This document shows positions 51,340 to 62,298 of a stretch of DNA of 64,000 nt, in pieces. The DNA lies in contig CAIIXF020000008.1 in assembly GCA_903813345.2 (NCBI GenBank), forward strand, positions 6,083,341 to 6,147,340. Reading direction: 5' to 3'. Made by a program: the position numbers and the translations under genes. The DNA is from Owenia fusiformis (lineage: Eukaryota > Annelida > Polychaeta > Sabellida > Oweniidae). Below the pieces are notes generated by a model, which searched no databases, was not told the origin of the DNA, and was given only the letters and a program-made list of their open reading frames with translations. How positions within the stretch are numbered: the stretch's first letter is position 1; the number at the start of each line of letters is the position of its first letter.

Positions 51340-53175
51340 ATGCAGGAATTATTTTGGGATTCATTATTAACCGTTGATAGAAACACTCGTGTTGAGTCGA
51401 GAAGATTGTGCAATAGTTCTAAAGTTAACATTACGTCAAAGACTGGAGCGAGAGAAGCGGCGGATACATTTGCGTATGTCATAAATGTTTACATCGTAAT
51501 TCCCATTTGCGTATTTGGAATTATTGGGAATTCATTATCCATAACTGTATTACTCAACGAACTGAAACGTTATGCAAGAAAGAACACATCATTGATTCTG
51601 CTAATGGCCCTCAGCGTCTCGGATTTATTACTCTTGTTTATAGCGCCGTTTTATTTTAGCTTTGGTAGTATGGCGTATTACGCTACATGGTCGACAATGG
51701 CGTTCCGTGACGCCTACATCCTGAGCAGTTCGTACACGTTTACGATAGTAGTTATTATTCAGACCATATCTATATGGGTGCTGGTATTAGTTGCCGTCAA
51801 TCGTTACGTTGCCGTGTGTAGGCCCCTTCACGCCTCTAGATTGTCAACAATACGCATAGTCAGGGTGGCGTTAATACTGACTGTATTTTTGGCGGTGGGG
51901 TTTAACGTAGTGAGATTCTTTGAATACAAAACATTCACGTTTTACAGTACAACACTTTGTGTACGCAAGGTGGGAAGGTCTTTGAATATTCTTTCCTCCA
52001 GAGTTTACCTGTTGGCATACAGAGCGACCACACATAATATCTTTAAAGTCATTATCCCTATGGTTATGCTGGGGGTACTGAACACCAGACTTATCATAGA
52101 GACTAAACGTAGCACCACATTGAGACGGTCCATCCAGATACACAACTACGACAAGACGATCCCTAAACAAAAGGATGTCCTCTCTGCAAGGATTATCGCT
52201 CTTATTGTTGTATTCTATGTATGTCAAATCGGAAGTGTTGTCATGGCAATCTTGGACGCCATTGACAAATTCAACCCTGAGTTTAAACTGACTAAGAACT
52301 ATACATACAGGTATTGCGTCACTGTTAGCAACATGTTGATTTTGCTCAACTCTGCCACAAATTTTATAACGTACTGTTTCACCTGTCAACATTTTAGAAA
52401 AACACTGATGGCGATTTTTAGAGGAAACTCAAACGTCGGAAAGACGAAGGTGTATGCAAATCAAAGTTGTTATAATAACGGAGTGCATCCCGGAACTCGT
52501 CGAAGAAAGTTAGCAATTATAGACAATAACATGCCCGACGTACAATTTAATATCAATAAATCAAATTATTCTAATGTTACATTCCAAGATGACAATGAAA
52601 CTGACAATAATCAAAGATTAGATGATAAATCTACTACAACTGCATTGGCCTCCTCTGGTTGTGAAGTAGAGAAACAAACAACATTATCAAACACTACTTC
52701 AAACTCAACAAAAGAAACAGACGACGACAATAACTTTGATAAGACAGACACGATTGAAGAAGATTGGAGCCTGACTGCGGCTTTGAGAAAAGCTAATGCT
52801 AAATGTAGACGTACATCCTTGGCTGAATTAGATATTAATCATTTCATCATTGATCCAAGGTATGCAAATAATCAAATTCCCCATATCAACTCCAACCAAA
52901 CAATGGGAGTTCAATTGAAAAGAATTTCAAAGGTTTCTCCAGATGGAAAAAACAGTGTACTGTACGAGGAACAAACACCTAGAACTTCCTTCATGATAAA
53001 CTCAGTTGAACAAAGTTTTATGTTTTTAAATGATCATAAAACAAGCTTTGATTTGCAAGCTGAGCGTGTTATACCTGCTGATGGGGAGTCATATCACGAT
53101 ATCATCTCAGAAAAATCTCTCAATATTAATGTGCTGGTGTCCAGTATTGATAAAATGAAACACACGTGGCTTTAA
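51340..53175 (+). CDS. Rhodopsin-type GPCR, FMRFamide-receptor-like, with long C-terminal tail
   Basis: A single uninterrupted frame of 611 codons from a true ATG. N-terminus about 45 residues (N-glycosylation sites NSS, NIT). TM1 GIIGNSLS (N64), TM2 ALSVSD (D95), TM3 ending NRYVAV (N154-R155-Y156), FNVVRFFEYK after TM4, TM5 IIPMVMLGVLN, TM6 FYVCQIG with Gly298 where the conserved Pro belongs, TM7 NSATNFITY (N337). TM3 position 3.25 is Ser130 rather than Cys, leaving Cys207 in the second extracellular loop unpaired. The cytoplasmic tail is about 240 residues, rich in Asp/Asn/Ser/Thr, with a protein-kinase-A-type site KCRRTSLAEL (S493). It is a diverged paralogue of the receptor at 45851, same strand, 3.9 kb away. 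Rhodopsin class is secure; ligand and exact subfamily are not. Confidence 0.9.
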   Translation: MQELFWDSLLTVDRNTRVESRRLCNSSKVNITSKTGAREAADTFAYVINVYIVIPICVFGIIGNSLSITVLLNELKRYARKNTSLILLMALSVSDLLLLFIAPFYFSFGSMAYYATWSTMAFRDAYILSSSYTFTIVVIIQTISIWVLVLVAVNRYVAVCRPLHASRLSTIRIVRVALILTVFLAVGFNVVRFFEYKTFTFYSTTLCVRKVGRSLNILSSRVYLLAYRATTHNIFKVIIPMVMLGVLNTRLIIETKRSTTLRRSIQIHNYDKTIPKQKDVLSARIIALIVVFYVCQIGSVVMAILDAIDKFNPEFKLTKNYTYRYCVTVSNMLILLNSATNFITYCFTCQHFRKTLMAIFRGNSNVGKTKVYANQSCYNNGVHPGTRRRKLAIIDNNMPDVQFNINKSNYSNVTFQDDNETDNNQRLDDKSTTTALASSGCEVEKQTTLSNTTSNSTKETDDDNNFDKTDTIEEDWSLTAALRKANAKCRRTSLAELDINHFIIDPRYANNQIPHINSNQTMGVQLKRISKVSPDGKNSVLYEEQTPRTSFMINSVEQSFMFLNDHKTSFDLQAERVIPADGESYHDIISEKSLNINVLVSSIDKMKHTWL

Positions 53176-53440
53176 AATCCAGCCCATTATATTATCAATG
53201 TGATCCATCTCGAGAAAAATATTTTCAAGAGTTACTATTTTCAGAAAATGTTTGTAGTTAATCAATAAGTAATGTACATTAGCTTCCAAACGGCTTGAAC
53301 ATGAAGTTTAAAAACGCAGGGCTTTGGCTTGCCATACTTTTAGATGGGAGTGTAAGGTTCAGTTAACTACTTGTTAATTTGGGGAATTATTCAGACATTG
53401 AGCCAATATAAAATATAACTAAACTGTAATATAAATATTC

Positions 53441-53446
53441 AATAAA
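53441..53446 (+). terminator. Candidate polyadenylation signal AATAAA for the second GPCR
   Basis: AATAAA lies 266 bp after the stop codon. Position and match are the only support. Confidence 0.4.
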
Positions 53447-54251
53447 CATAGACTTGAAGAAAAAGCAAAAGGTTTTTAATCGTATACATCTTATGTATAG
53501 TTAAGCCATGAATAACTTTCTGTTGCATGTGATGCTTCATGCTATAGATTCAAACGCATTTTTCCACACACAATATACACCTAATTCAAATTGTTCCACA
53601 TTAATTATCAATAGAGAGAACAAAAATAAGATTTTTCAATTTTTCTCATGTATGTGGAAACAAATAAAAAGAGCAAAATAAAAGAAAATTATTTTTCACA
53701 TTTTGAATATGATAAGCTTTAAAGTGCAAAAGTTCTTACGGGCGTTAGTCTTGTTACAAGTCTTTCTAACCCCCCCCCCCAACCAAACACATCACCAGAG
53801 GAAAATAAAGCCTATTCTCTAGAATAAAAAATAAAGATCATGTCATCAAACATTCCTTGGACTATTTTCAAGTCCATAACCTTTTAAGCATAAAATGTGA
53901 ATAAAAGAAATAATAAAATAGCTTGTCAGTAAATATGCCATCAATCACTTGGAATAGTCTTTACTCTTAACTCAGTGAGGCAAAACTAACTGATTAATCA
54001 GGGAAAGTTCTACTCAGTCTCACTCAATATCAAACAACTGTTTCAATATTATCTAATTTGACTATATTTGGGGAGGGGGTAAGATTTCAGTGCATTTTCT
54101 TAACATACACAGATTCATACTGAAATATTTAATTACTTTTAATCCTCTAAACCAATCTCATCCTTGAATGAATTCTATATTTTGATCCAGGGATATGTGA
54201 AACTTAGAATTGTGACTCCTATGGCAAAATAATAGTCAATAGCACAAAGAA

Positions 54252-54366
54252 ACAAGGCATTAACATGCAAAATGTCACCACCTGCCATTTGTTACAGACC
54301 CCTTCCACCACCCGCAAAAAAACAATCACTGAACACTGACCACAAAAATGTTGGAGACAACAACCT
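54252..54366 (+). mobile_element. Family A element
   Basis: caaggcattaacatgcaaaa, tgtcaccacctgcc, ccatttgttacagac, aaaatgttggagac; the terminal hairpin is missing. Confidence 0.8.
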
Positions 54367-54647
54367 TTTTATAAAAAGCATTGAACACAAAAACGCAATT
54401 GTATTGTAAACATGTATTATGTACTCTACACACTTTATACACATACTCAATTGGTATTTTACATGAAGTAGTATGACATACATGTACAGTGTATCATTTC
54501 TTAAAAGAAGACATGATCTGCAGTCAAAATAGGATAACATTAACCTGTTGAATACCAGTATCAAAAATGTTTTGAAAAGGGTTTTGAATTTAAATATTCC
54601 TTATTTACTTTATAAGGGAGTTTAAAGATAATCATTGGATTTAATAG

Positions 54648-54790
54648 GGAGGTTAAGAGAACATGTACAAAGATGTGTGATATTCTGACCCCCAGGGATT
54701 ACTGCCCTCTCAACTGGTTTTACAGAGACCTCATTACAACTTTTTTCCTTTACCTTTATACTCAATTTGGCAAGTTAAAGGCAGAATCAG
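54648..54790. mobile_element. Family F MITE, partial copy
   Basis: gggaggttaag at the left and ctttacctttatactcaatt at the right match the family F copy at 48565. The right terminus is not recognisable. Confidence 0.6.
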
Positions 54791-55224
54791 ATCTATATGG
54801 GGGTGACAAAATTACAAGCAACATGTACAATTGACCTACCAATCTGTTCCTTACAATATCAAATACAATATCTCCCACAAGATCTTCGGTATATAATAAA
54901 TTGGTGAAGTTAAAATGGATTCAAGGTGTAAAAATCTTTAGTTTTCCTGAAATAAACTGTGCACTTTGGGGATATTTAGAAAATAGACATGAAAAGGAAT
55001 GACATAAGCCAGAAATATTTTAAAATTGAAACACTTTTTTGTTAGGCTGCTCGCTATCTCTGATTTTCTCTTTAATACTACAAAGGGGAGATCTCATCCC
55101 TAGGGGACCACAAGACTGCAAGGTGACATACACATTCTTAAAAACATGTAGCTAAAAACCAATTAACATCTCTATTTTCTACTTGGTAATAACAATACAT
55201 TGGCACTCTAGGATTCCATCATAT

Positions 55225-58200
55225 TCACACTATACGACCATCGCCTTCCCTAAACATGGTAGGCCCCCCACTATTCACATATCTGTTGGCATCCTGTTGC
55301 TTAAGCCAGCCTACTTGCTCATAGTCTGGCCTGTGTAGATGATATAATAGTCTTTCTTCAATTTTCTCTACAGCAGCTAAAGTTAGAATAAGTCCTTCAT
55401 GTTTCAACATACTGTAAACGTTTAAACCTGAAAAATAAAAACATGTTTTAAATAATTCATCAAAAGGGTTTATAATAATTTGTTTCACAACACAATCGCT
55501 TCATGTTTACTCATAGCTCAATTTCCAAAGATGTGTGAAAAAAGTGAAATCTTGATTTCAAAAAACATCACAGAGTTCAATGTTAAAAATATTATTTTGA
55601 AAATTGATCACACTTACATGCAGATCTTATATTTTCTTGTATTGTAGTATATTATCAACTTAATGGCTAAACATGTCTATTTTCGTCCAGAAGTAATTTG
55701 ATGGTTGAACAAACAACCTGATTTCCCAGTGATCTAAATGTATTATTCAATGGTTATCAAGTAAACTTGAAAAGTGCAAATTCAGGTTTACTCTCTCAAA
55801 ATTTGCATCATGACATCCAGAATTTGACCAGAATCATAATTATTCACAACATTTTTAGGAAATTGCTGCCTGAACTTCAAATACTTACCATAAACTGGCA
55901 TGATGTTGATGTGTTTGACATTACTGCATGCTAAAGCCATGTTTGTAGGTGCCATGTCAACACTGGAAGCAATTACATAGGAGACATTAATATTTGGCTC
56001 AATTGTCAAAGATTACCTTCTTTGGGAATCAATTATCATACAATCATCAAATTACATTGTCAGTTTTTTAGATTAATCAAAAAGAATCCCATCTTAAATT
56101 TATTTTTCACTTCACTGCATTTTTGTTTCACTGAGAGCAAATGGAGAAATTTTGCCCCTAGTCTACTCTTGCATCTGTAAAATTTCAGGTTAATTGGACT
56201 TAAAAGTTTTCTTGCTATCCAAGACATAACATAGTATGACCCAATCTGTGCATAAGTGCAAGATAACAAAAATATATGTGCTTTTCAAGAGAACATGATA
56301 TGACATTTTCAAGCAGTTACTTTCCTATAATTATAGTCTGCTTTAACTTAAGTGAACAAAAATGTTGGAACAAGAGGGAATGTCCTACCCACCTTGTTTT
56401 GAAACCAGGGTCTCAAGGAATGAAAACCGTACCAAGATTAAACAAGGCATTAACATGCAAAATATTACTACCCGCCATTTGTTACAGATGCCATTTGTCA
56501 CAGACAAGGACTGTCACACGCCAGGCACCAACGCCATCCCAAAAAAGTTGGAGACTATAACAACATGTCCCCATTTGTGGTGGTGACATAAAAAGACTAG
56601 ATTGTGTACTTACTCATCAACTAACAATGCACTAAGTCCCCACTTTCTATGGTCCAGTATGTCTTGCAGATATTCTGGGTCCTCTGTTGGAATATCAAAG
56701 TTGTCAACAACATGCAGGTAATTCTGAAATAAAATTGGTTTAAAGTATAAGGGACAAGTTCAAATATGAATGTGTCGTTTGGGAAACTAATAGAGTTAAG
56801 ATGGGATAAAAAGCAGATTGAGTTGATGTTTATTAATGTTTCAAAGTAGTATTAAGTTAATTAAAGGTAAGTTAATATCAGAGACCAACTATCCGAAATG
56901 TTCAGTCTTTCTCAGTATGTTTTTGCCTTTGTATATGGATTGTGATTGTGTAATGTAACTTCAATGATAAAGAAATCTCTAACCTGAGCATATTTCACAG
57001 TGAGAGCTATCATTAAACCCTGTACTCGCATGTTGAAATCTTCCATATAGTAGTAAGATTTAGGACCTCTTGGGCCATGAGCAACTCCACCTAAGATACA
57101 CAAAAATCAGCTTTATAGTACTAACAGTGAGACTGTTCATCCCCTGACCAAGTATTAGTTGGGAGATGAACATTATAGTAATAGTATTACCAAATTGGTC
57201 CATGCAAGTTAAAACATTTTTGCGAGGGAATGATGGGAGAGGATCATTCCTATGGATCATTCAAAATCCAGTTTTTGTTTAGTGTAAATGTGCAACTGCA
57301 ATGTCATAGTGATTTATAATCAGGAGGTCCTTCAAGGGGCATTTTCAAGAGAGTGGGGGACTATGTTTTATGCACTATATACTCACAAGGTTTCAAGTTT
57401 TGGTGCCACTTTTTATTACATCTTTTTCATATCCTTGGCACATCTTTATGGAAAAATTGTAAATTTATTTGTTGTCAGATAACGTGACTCACCTCCCCTC
57501 CATTGTGGAGCTCTGATTGATCCCTGTCTTGACCTGCCAGAACCTTTCTGTGGCCTGGGCTTCCTACCACCTCCTCTCACCTCTGCACGGCTCTTTGTCT
57601 TAGCATAACTCTATAAAGAGCAAATAACATAAATATCAAGGCACGAATATGCAAAATGTCATCACCTGCTATTTGTTACAGATGCCAACTGCCACAGACC
57701 AACCACCAAATACCATCCACAAAAAAGTTGGAGACCATAACAATATGTCACCACAAATGTATAAAACAATGAGATTTCTTGAGTATTGAAGCTATATCAA
57801 GAATTTCATCAAGGAAAATAAAATGAAAATTATCTTTGAAGGATCGTAGAGACATCAGTGATTAAAAATTTTGAGTTTGACTTAATTTCATGTTCGTTTG
57901 ATGTTTCCTGTTCCAAATCTATCAAAGGTATGTTTCCAAGATGGTTTCAAACACATATTGTTTCAATGCTTTCAAAAAACAATTATAGGTAATAATCTAA
58001 TTAACACAACTACATATTGTGGTTTACTGCACAGACAGTACTTACAATTCTTCTGTATGCTCTCTGCCACATAATATTCCTATGCAGTACATCTAATCTG
58101 TAAAATATGTACAGATCTGTAAAACATTTGTCAACAACAAACAAAGTTTAAACTTTGAAAGAGTAAGGGACTAGGTCAATAATTATGTTTTCCTCAAAAA

Positions 58201-61200
58201 TTTTATTGAACTTGTTTTCAGATTTAAAGTCACTTTCTTAGAAAGAAAATTTCAACGAAGCATAATGGAAAAATCCTATCCTATGCAGTACACCAATAGA
58301 ATGATCTTGTCCCTTGATGAATAAAATTATATATGGTGATTCAAAGCATGTAATAAAGGTATTCTGTTTAGCAGCTTTTTATAAATTATTTTCATTCAAG
58401 ATGCCAATTGTTGAATAGGTGGTGATTTTGGAAGTTTAATATACTAGACATTTTAATTGCAAAATGTGCCACGGGTTCAGTGCCTTCAATGATGTATCAC
58501 TCATCAATCATTTGAAAATGAATCATGACTCACATTTAAATAAATTCCTCACTTCAATATATACGTTTACCACATATTTTAAAGCTCCTTCTACAAACCT
58601 ATTCATGACAACCATTTTCAAGCCATTTTACAATGTTTAATGAATATTCAAGTAATGTGTGTTATAAAGTAAACTATAATAACGATCCCATGTGCACAAA
58701 TATGACAATTGCAATGCAAGTATTACATTACCTTGGATTTGCATTAAAGATGTCTGGATGAAGGTCTATCATGCCAAGCTTTTCTCCCTCTATTGTGTCC
58801 ATGGTTTCAAGCCATGCTTTGGCAGGTTCACGATCGCGTGGCATAAAGTCAAGATTCCGTGATGTAATAATTGGAGTTGGTGGTCTCGATATTACTTTTG
58901 AGTCACTATACTCTGAAAATTCATCATATAAAAATGTTTATCAACTTTAAAGTGTGACTAATGGTCTCTTCGTTTAGGATAAAAGACATATATATTGGTT
59001 TATTTCAGTAAAATCTGTAACATGTAGAAATATCTCAATTCAATCCAACCATCAAAATTTTAGTCATAGAGAGCACATTTATTTTAGGAAGCAGATAATC
59101 AACCCTTTGTACAATGGTGTTGATGACCCATCTACAGTAAATGGCAATTCACTTACTGTCACAGGTGAATTGGAAAATGTTGCTGCAAACTATAAGGTAA
59201 TATCAATTTTTTTCTCCGAACAATAATTCTTTACTTACATGGTCATGCTCAAGGAATCAATAGGTATCAATCATTTTTAGCTTGGAGAATTTTATATTTA
59301 AATTTTATACGTTGAATTTTAGCCATTTATTTATTTATTTATCTAACCAACATTGAAGAGTTGGTACCTGACAGTTAATCAGTACAGAAGTGAATGTTTG
59401 ACATCTCCCAATGAATAGAAAGAGCTAAGGGTATCAAAATTGTCCTGCTTGCCCATGATAATACAGAGTCTAAAAAATGATTAAAAACCAGAACAATGGC
59501 AACGCCAAAGCGTAGCGAATCCCATCGAACATTTTTCAAAAGGTGTCTACCAAAAGTGTAATTAGACAGTGTGCCATGCTTATAATATTCACATACCAAA
59601 TATGAACAAAATCGCTCAACTACTTTTCGAGTTATAGTAAAATATGTTAAAATGGTGGCCATTTTAAAAAATGGCCGCCTTCTACCAAAAGTGTCATTAG
59701 ACAGTGTGCCATGCTTATACGTATTCACGTACCAAATATGAACAAAATCGCTCCACTACTTTTTGAGTTTTAGTAAAATAAGTTAAAATGGCAGCCATTT
59801 TTCAAAATATCCTCCATTTTTCAAAATGGTCGCCTTCTACCAAAAGTGTCATTAGACAGTGTGCCATGCTTATAGTATTCACATACCAAATATGAACAAA
59901 ATCGCTCCAGTTGTTAAATTACATTTTTAAATGAGCGGCCATTTAGAAAATCAGCTTTCGAGCAGAACTTCTACCCCAATAAGGTATATGTGTACAAAAT
60001 ATGAATAAAATCGGGCCAACGGTATTTGAGTTATTGCCCGGACGGACGGACGGAGGTGTTCCCTATATCCCTCCGAACTTCGTTCGATGGGATAATAACA
60101 TGAGTGTCTCAAAAGTGTACCTTCAAGTCCATCCTGAACCTTCCTTGTTGAGGTACTGCTTAGTAAACGTGTCTGAAATAAAAAGGACTTCATTACATGT
60201 ACGAGGGGTGATCCAAAATTCTTGGACTTCCCAGTCTAACTTTGCTATTTTCTAATATAATTACATGAAACTTTCAGATAATAAAGATCAACATCTTAAC
60301 AACTTTGTGTATAAGTCTCAACAGAAAATAATATATTTTAGCTACTTTTCTAAATATTTTTTGATACCGGGTCCCTGCCACCCGGAACAGTATTTAAATA
60401 TAGCAAATCACGTCACAACTGTTATAATATGGCAAATACTTTAGGTGCAGGTGCACAACCTAACAACACCAGTCATGGTATGAGAGAATTTCCGATTTTC
60501 AGTCTGAGTGTCATCTGTCATCATCATCTTCACATATTAAGACCTTCTTTTTAACGAATTTGAACACATTTTTCATACCGCTTTACCAATGAATGAAAGA
60601 CATTTATAAAATCGCCATTGCTTATGTGATAAAAATACTGCTGGAGTGCCACTCTAAACCTCATCCAATGAGTGAAAAACATTTTCTTTCAACCCTCCTT
60701 CAACTTGGAGAAAAGGAAGAAAAATCACACGGAGCCATATCTAGACTGTATCGTGCAAATGGTAGCTGCTCAAGGTTAATAATAGTGAAAATATATTGTA
60801 CATGTAGTATTCTTTGTCCCACTTTGATTTCTTTCATGTTCTGCATTTCAGAAGCCATCTTGGAGCAAAAATGATACCAGAATGGGGTTTGATTGTCTGA
60901 TGTCAATTTTTTAGAACTTGACATATACGGCCATTGTCATATGTGACATTATGATTAAAACATGTACAATTAATTGGATTGCCTGGTAACAAAGAGAGTA
61001 AACTAACATGGTTTAACATTCAAAATTCAAAGAAATATAGTGGTCAAGACTTGCAAACCAAGTCAAATAGCAGCAACATTTAAGGCTGAAAGTTGCCATG
61101 TGCGAATACCGTTCCGGGTAGCAGGGCCACTATATTAATAACTATCGAGAAAACTACATAAAATATATCATTTCACCTTGAAATTAATACACAAAAAAGT

Positions 61201-61641
61201 TAGGTTGTTGGTCTTTATTATTGGAAAGTTTAAAGTAATTTTATCAAAAACAAACAAAATTAGAGCAGAACGTCCAAGACTTTTGGATCACCCCTCATAT
61301 ATACAAATAATTTTCTGCTCGTAAGCTTTATAGTGAAATGTGAGAATTTATGAGAAATCTTGAGGGAAAGATAAATTACACTGTCATCTGTCATACAGTA
61401 TTAACAAAGCATTAACATGCAAAATGTCACCACCTGCTATTTATTACAGATACTGAACACCAACTGCTGAGCACTGTCCACAAAAAGTTGGAGACTTGAA
61501 AATAAAAAATGAAAAATTATAGATCTATATAATAATTTTCTAAACTTTGATCCTGTCTTCAAATTTTACCTGAGAACATGCAAATTCACAGAGTGTCTTC
61601 AGAGGCCTCCCATTTGTCCGCAGAATACTTAAAATCACCAT
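55225..61641 (-). CDS. MRPL4: Mitochondrial large ribosomal subunit protein uL4m (MRPL4)
   Basis: Secure exons, 5' to 3': 59182-59157, 58912-58732, 58097-58046, 57610-57493, 57090-56984, 56723-56614, 55962-55889, 55427-55225 (TGA). Tentative 5' exons: 61641-61570 ([18 protein letters not shown], basic and Glu-poor like a transit peptide) and 59367-59348 (20 nt, weak donor). With them the total is 963 nt, 320 aa; human MRPL4 has 311. Signature blocks: [97 protein letters not shown]. The RGGG-R-KP-QKG-G-R-G-R loop is the rRNA-binding extension of ribosomal L4. The protein works in the mitochondrial large subunit. The C-terminal extension after LLYHLHR is variable in the family. Confidence 0.93.
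56441..56591 (+). mobile_element. Family A element in an MRPL4 intron
   Basis: aaacaaggcattaacatgc, ccatttgttacagatgcc, aaaaaagttggagac and gtggtggtgacataaaaa: all blocks present. It ends about 20 bp from the exon at 56614. Confidence 0.85.
57638..57760 (+). mobile_element. Family A element in an MRPL4 intron
   Basis: caaggcacgaatatgcaaaa, tgtcatcacctgc, atttgttacagatgcc, aaaaaagttggagacc, caatatgtcaccac; the final half of the hairpin is missing. Confidence 0.85.
59455..60098 (-). repeat. Family E repeat, inverted long copy
   Basis: Three units of about 150 bp (cattagacagtgtgccatgc, ccaaatatgaacaaaatcgc, aaaatggcagccattt) lead to ttgagttattgcccggacgg, a cggacgga run, and aacttcgttcgatgggataa. 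Mirrors the copies at 28641 and 33993. Confidence 0.8.
60202..61297 (-). mobile_element. Degraded mariner-family DNA transposon
   Basis: Terminal inverted repeats: left cgaggggtgatccaaaattc, continuing about 43 bp; right inverse tgaggggtgatccaaaagtc; TA lies on both flanks. On the minus strand a broken transposase tail is readable. Around 60765-60700, [15 protein letters not shown] matches the mariner HPPYSPDLAPCD motif that carries the third catalytic Asp. Further on, about 60590-60560, a RYEKCVQ piece matches the family C-terminus. Stops and frameshifts separate these, and the N-terminal half is not recognisable, so it is inactive. It sits inside the proposed first MRPL4 intron. Confidence 0.85.
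61404..61497 (+). mobile_element. Family A element
   Basis: aacaaagcattaacatgc, tgtcaccacctgc, atttattacagatac, cacaaaaagttggagac. It lies about 75 bp from the proposed first MRPL4 exon. Confidence 0.8.
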
Positions 61642-61926
61642 TCTAACTCATATGTAGAGGGGGAAATCAATAAATACTGATAAAACTGAAAATTACTTTT
61701 TCAACATGGAGGTTTATCTAGATGCCAAACTAAATGGGTTTTATAAATCCGAAAGTATGAAAACCTTTAATTCATTTTCGCTTTATATATTTTTTTTAAA
61801 AGCAAATATTGATGAAAAATGTATTCAGAATAAAATTGATATTAGAAAATTTAATCAATCGATCAAATGATGTAACTTATTTAAGTTTTTCGTTTAATAA
61901 ATTCCTGTCATATATCCAGTGAAAAC
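61642..61926. promoter_or_regulatory. Candidate bidirectional promoter, MRPL4 (minus) and unknown gene (plus)
   Basis: 285 bp between two divergent ATGs, each followed by an exon with a GT donor. The region is AT-rich with no TATA box placed convincingly. The start of the plus gene is acatggcggcc; ATGGCGGC starts are common in housekeeping genes. Confidence 0.35.
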
Positions 61927-62010
61927 ATGGCGGCCATTCTTGAACTTTTGCTTCTTCAAGAAATTTCACCTTCAACTTCATTTTCCTGGCTTTTGAACAG
62001 GTTGGATGAG
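61927..62010 (+). CDS. First coding exon of an unrecognised gene continuing past the window or into later exons
   Basis: ATG GCG GCC opens a frame of 28 codons (MAAILELLLLQEISPSTSFS, then WLLNRLDE) ending at a strong donor, GAG/gtaagatc, in phase 0. An alternative donor lies at 62001. The leucine-rich start could be helical. No later exon was identified in the 2 kb that follow, and no family was recognised. Confidence 0.5.
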
Positions 62011-62298
62011 GTAAGATCTTGTAAACTTGATTCATACAATGATTTATCATACATTTGATGCAGTCACATAGAACGATTTCTCGCGCAATGTGGACAGAAA
62101 ATAATCAAAATATGTTGCCCTGAATTTTTATGAAAAATCCAATTGATTTGAAATAAGATATAGGTCTATGCTGCTGGCAAGATCCTTGTGTCAAAGGCTC
62201 AGTGAATATTCCTTATCAAGAGACATCGGAAGAAAATTCTAATTTTGAAATCACGATTGTGCATCCATTTCAGAAATATATGACACCATGGTCTCTCG

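Larger units (their letters stand above)
53447..55224. other. Intergenic DNA between GPCR and MRPL4
   Basis: Contains a C run (about 53770) and two mobile-element copies (54252, 54648). No gene was found. Confidence 0.6.

Noticed and set aside
51871-52392. 173-codon ORF on the minus strand
   Set aside because: Antisense shadow of the second GPCR coding region.
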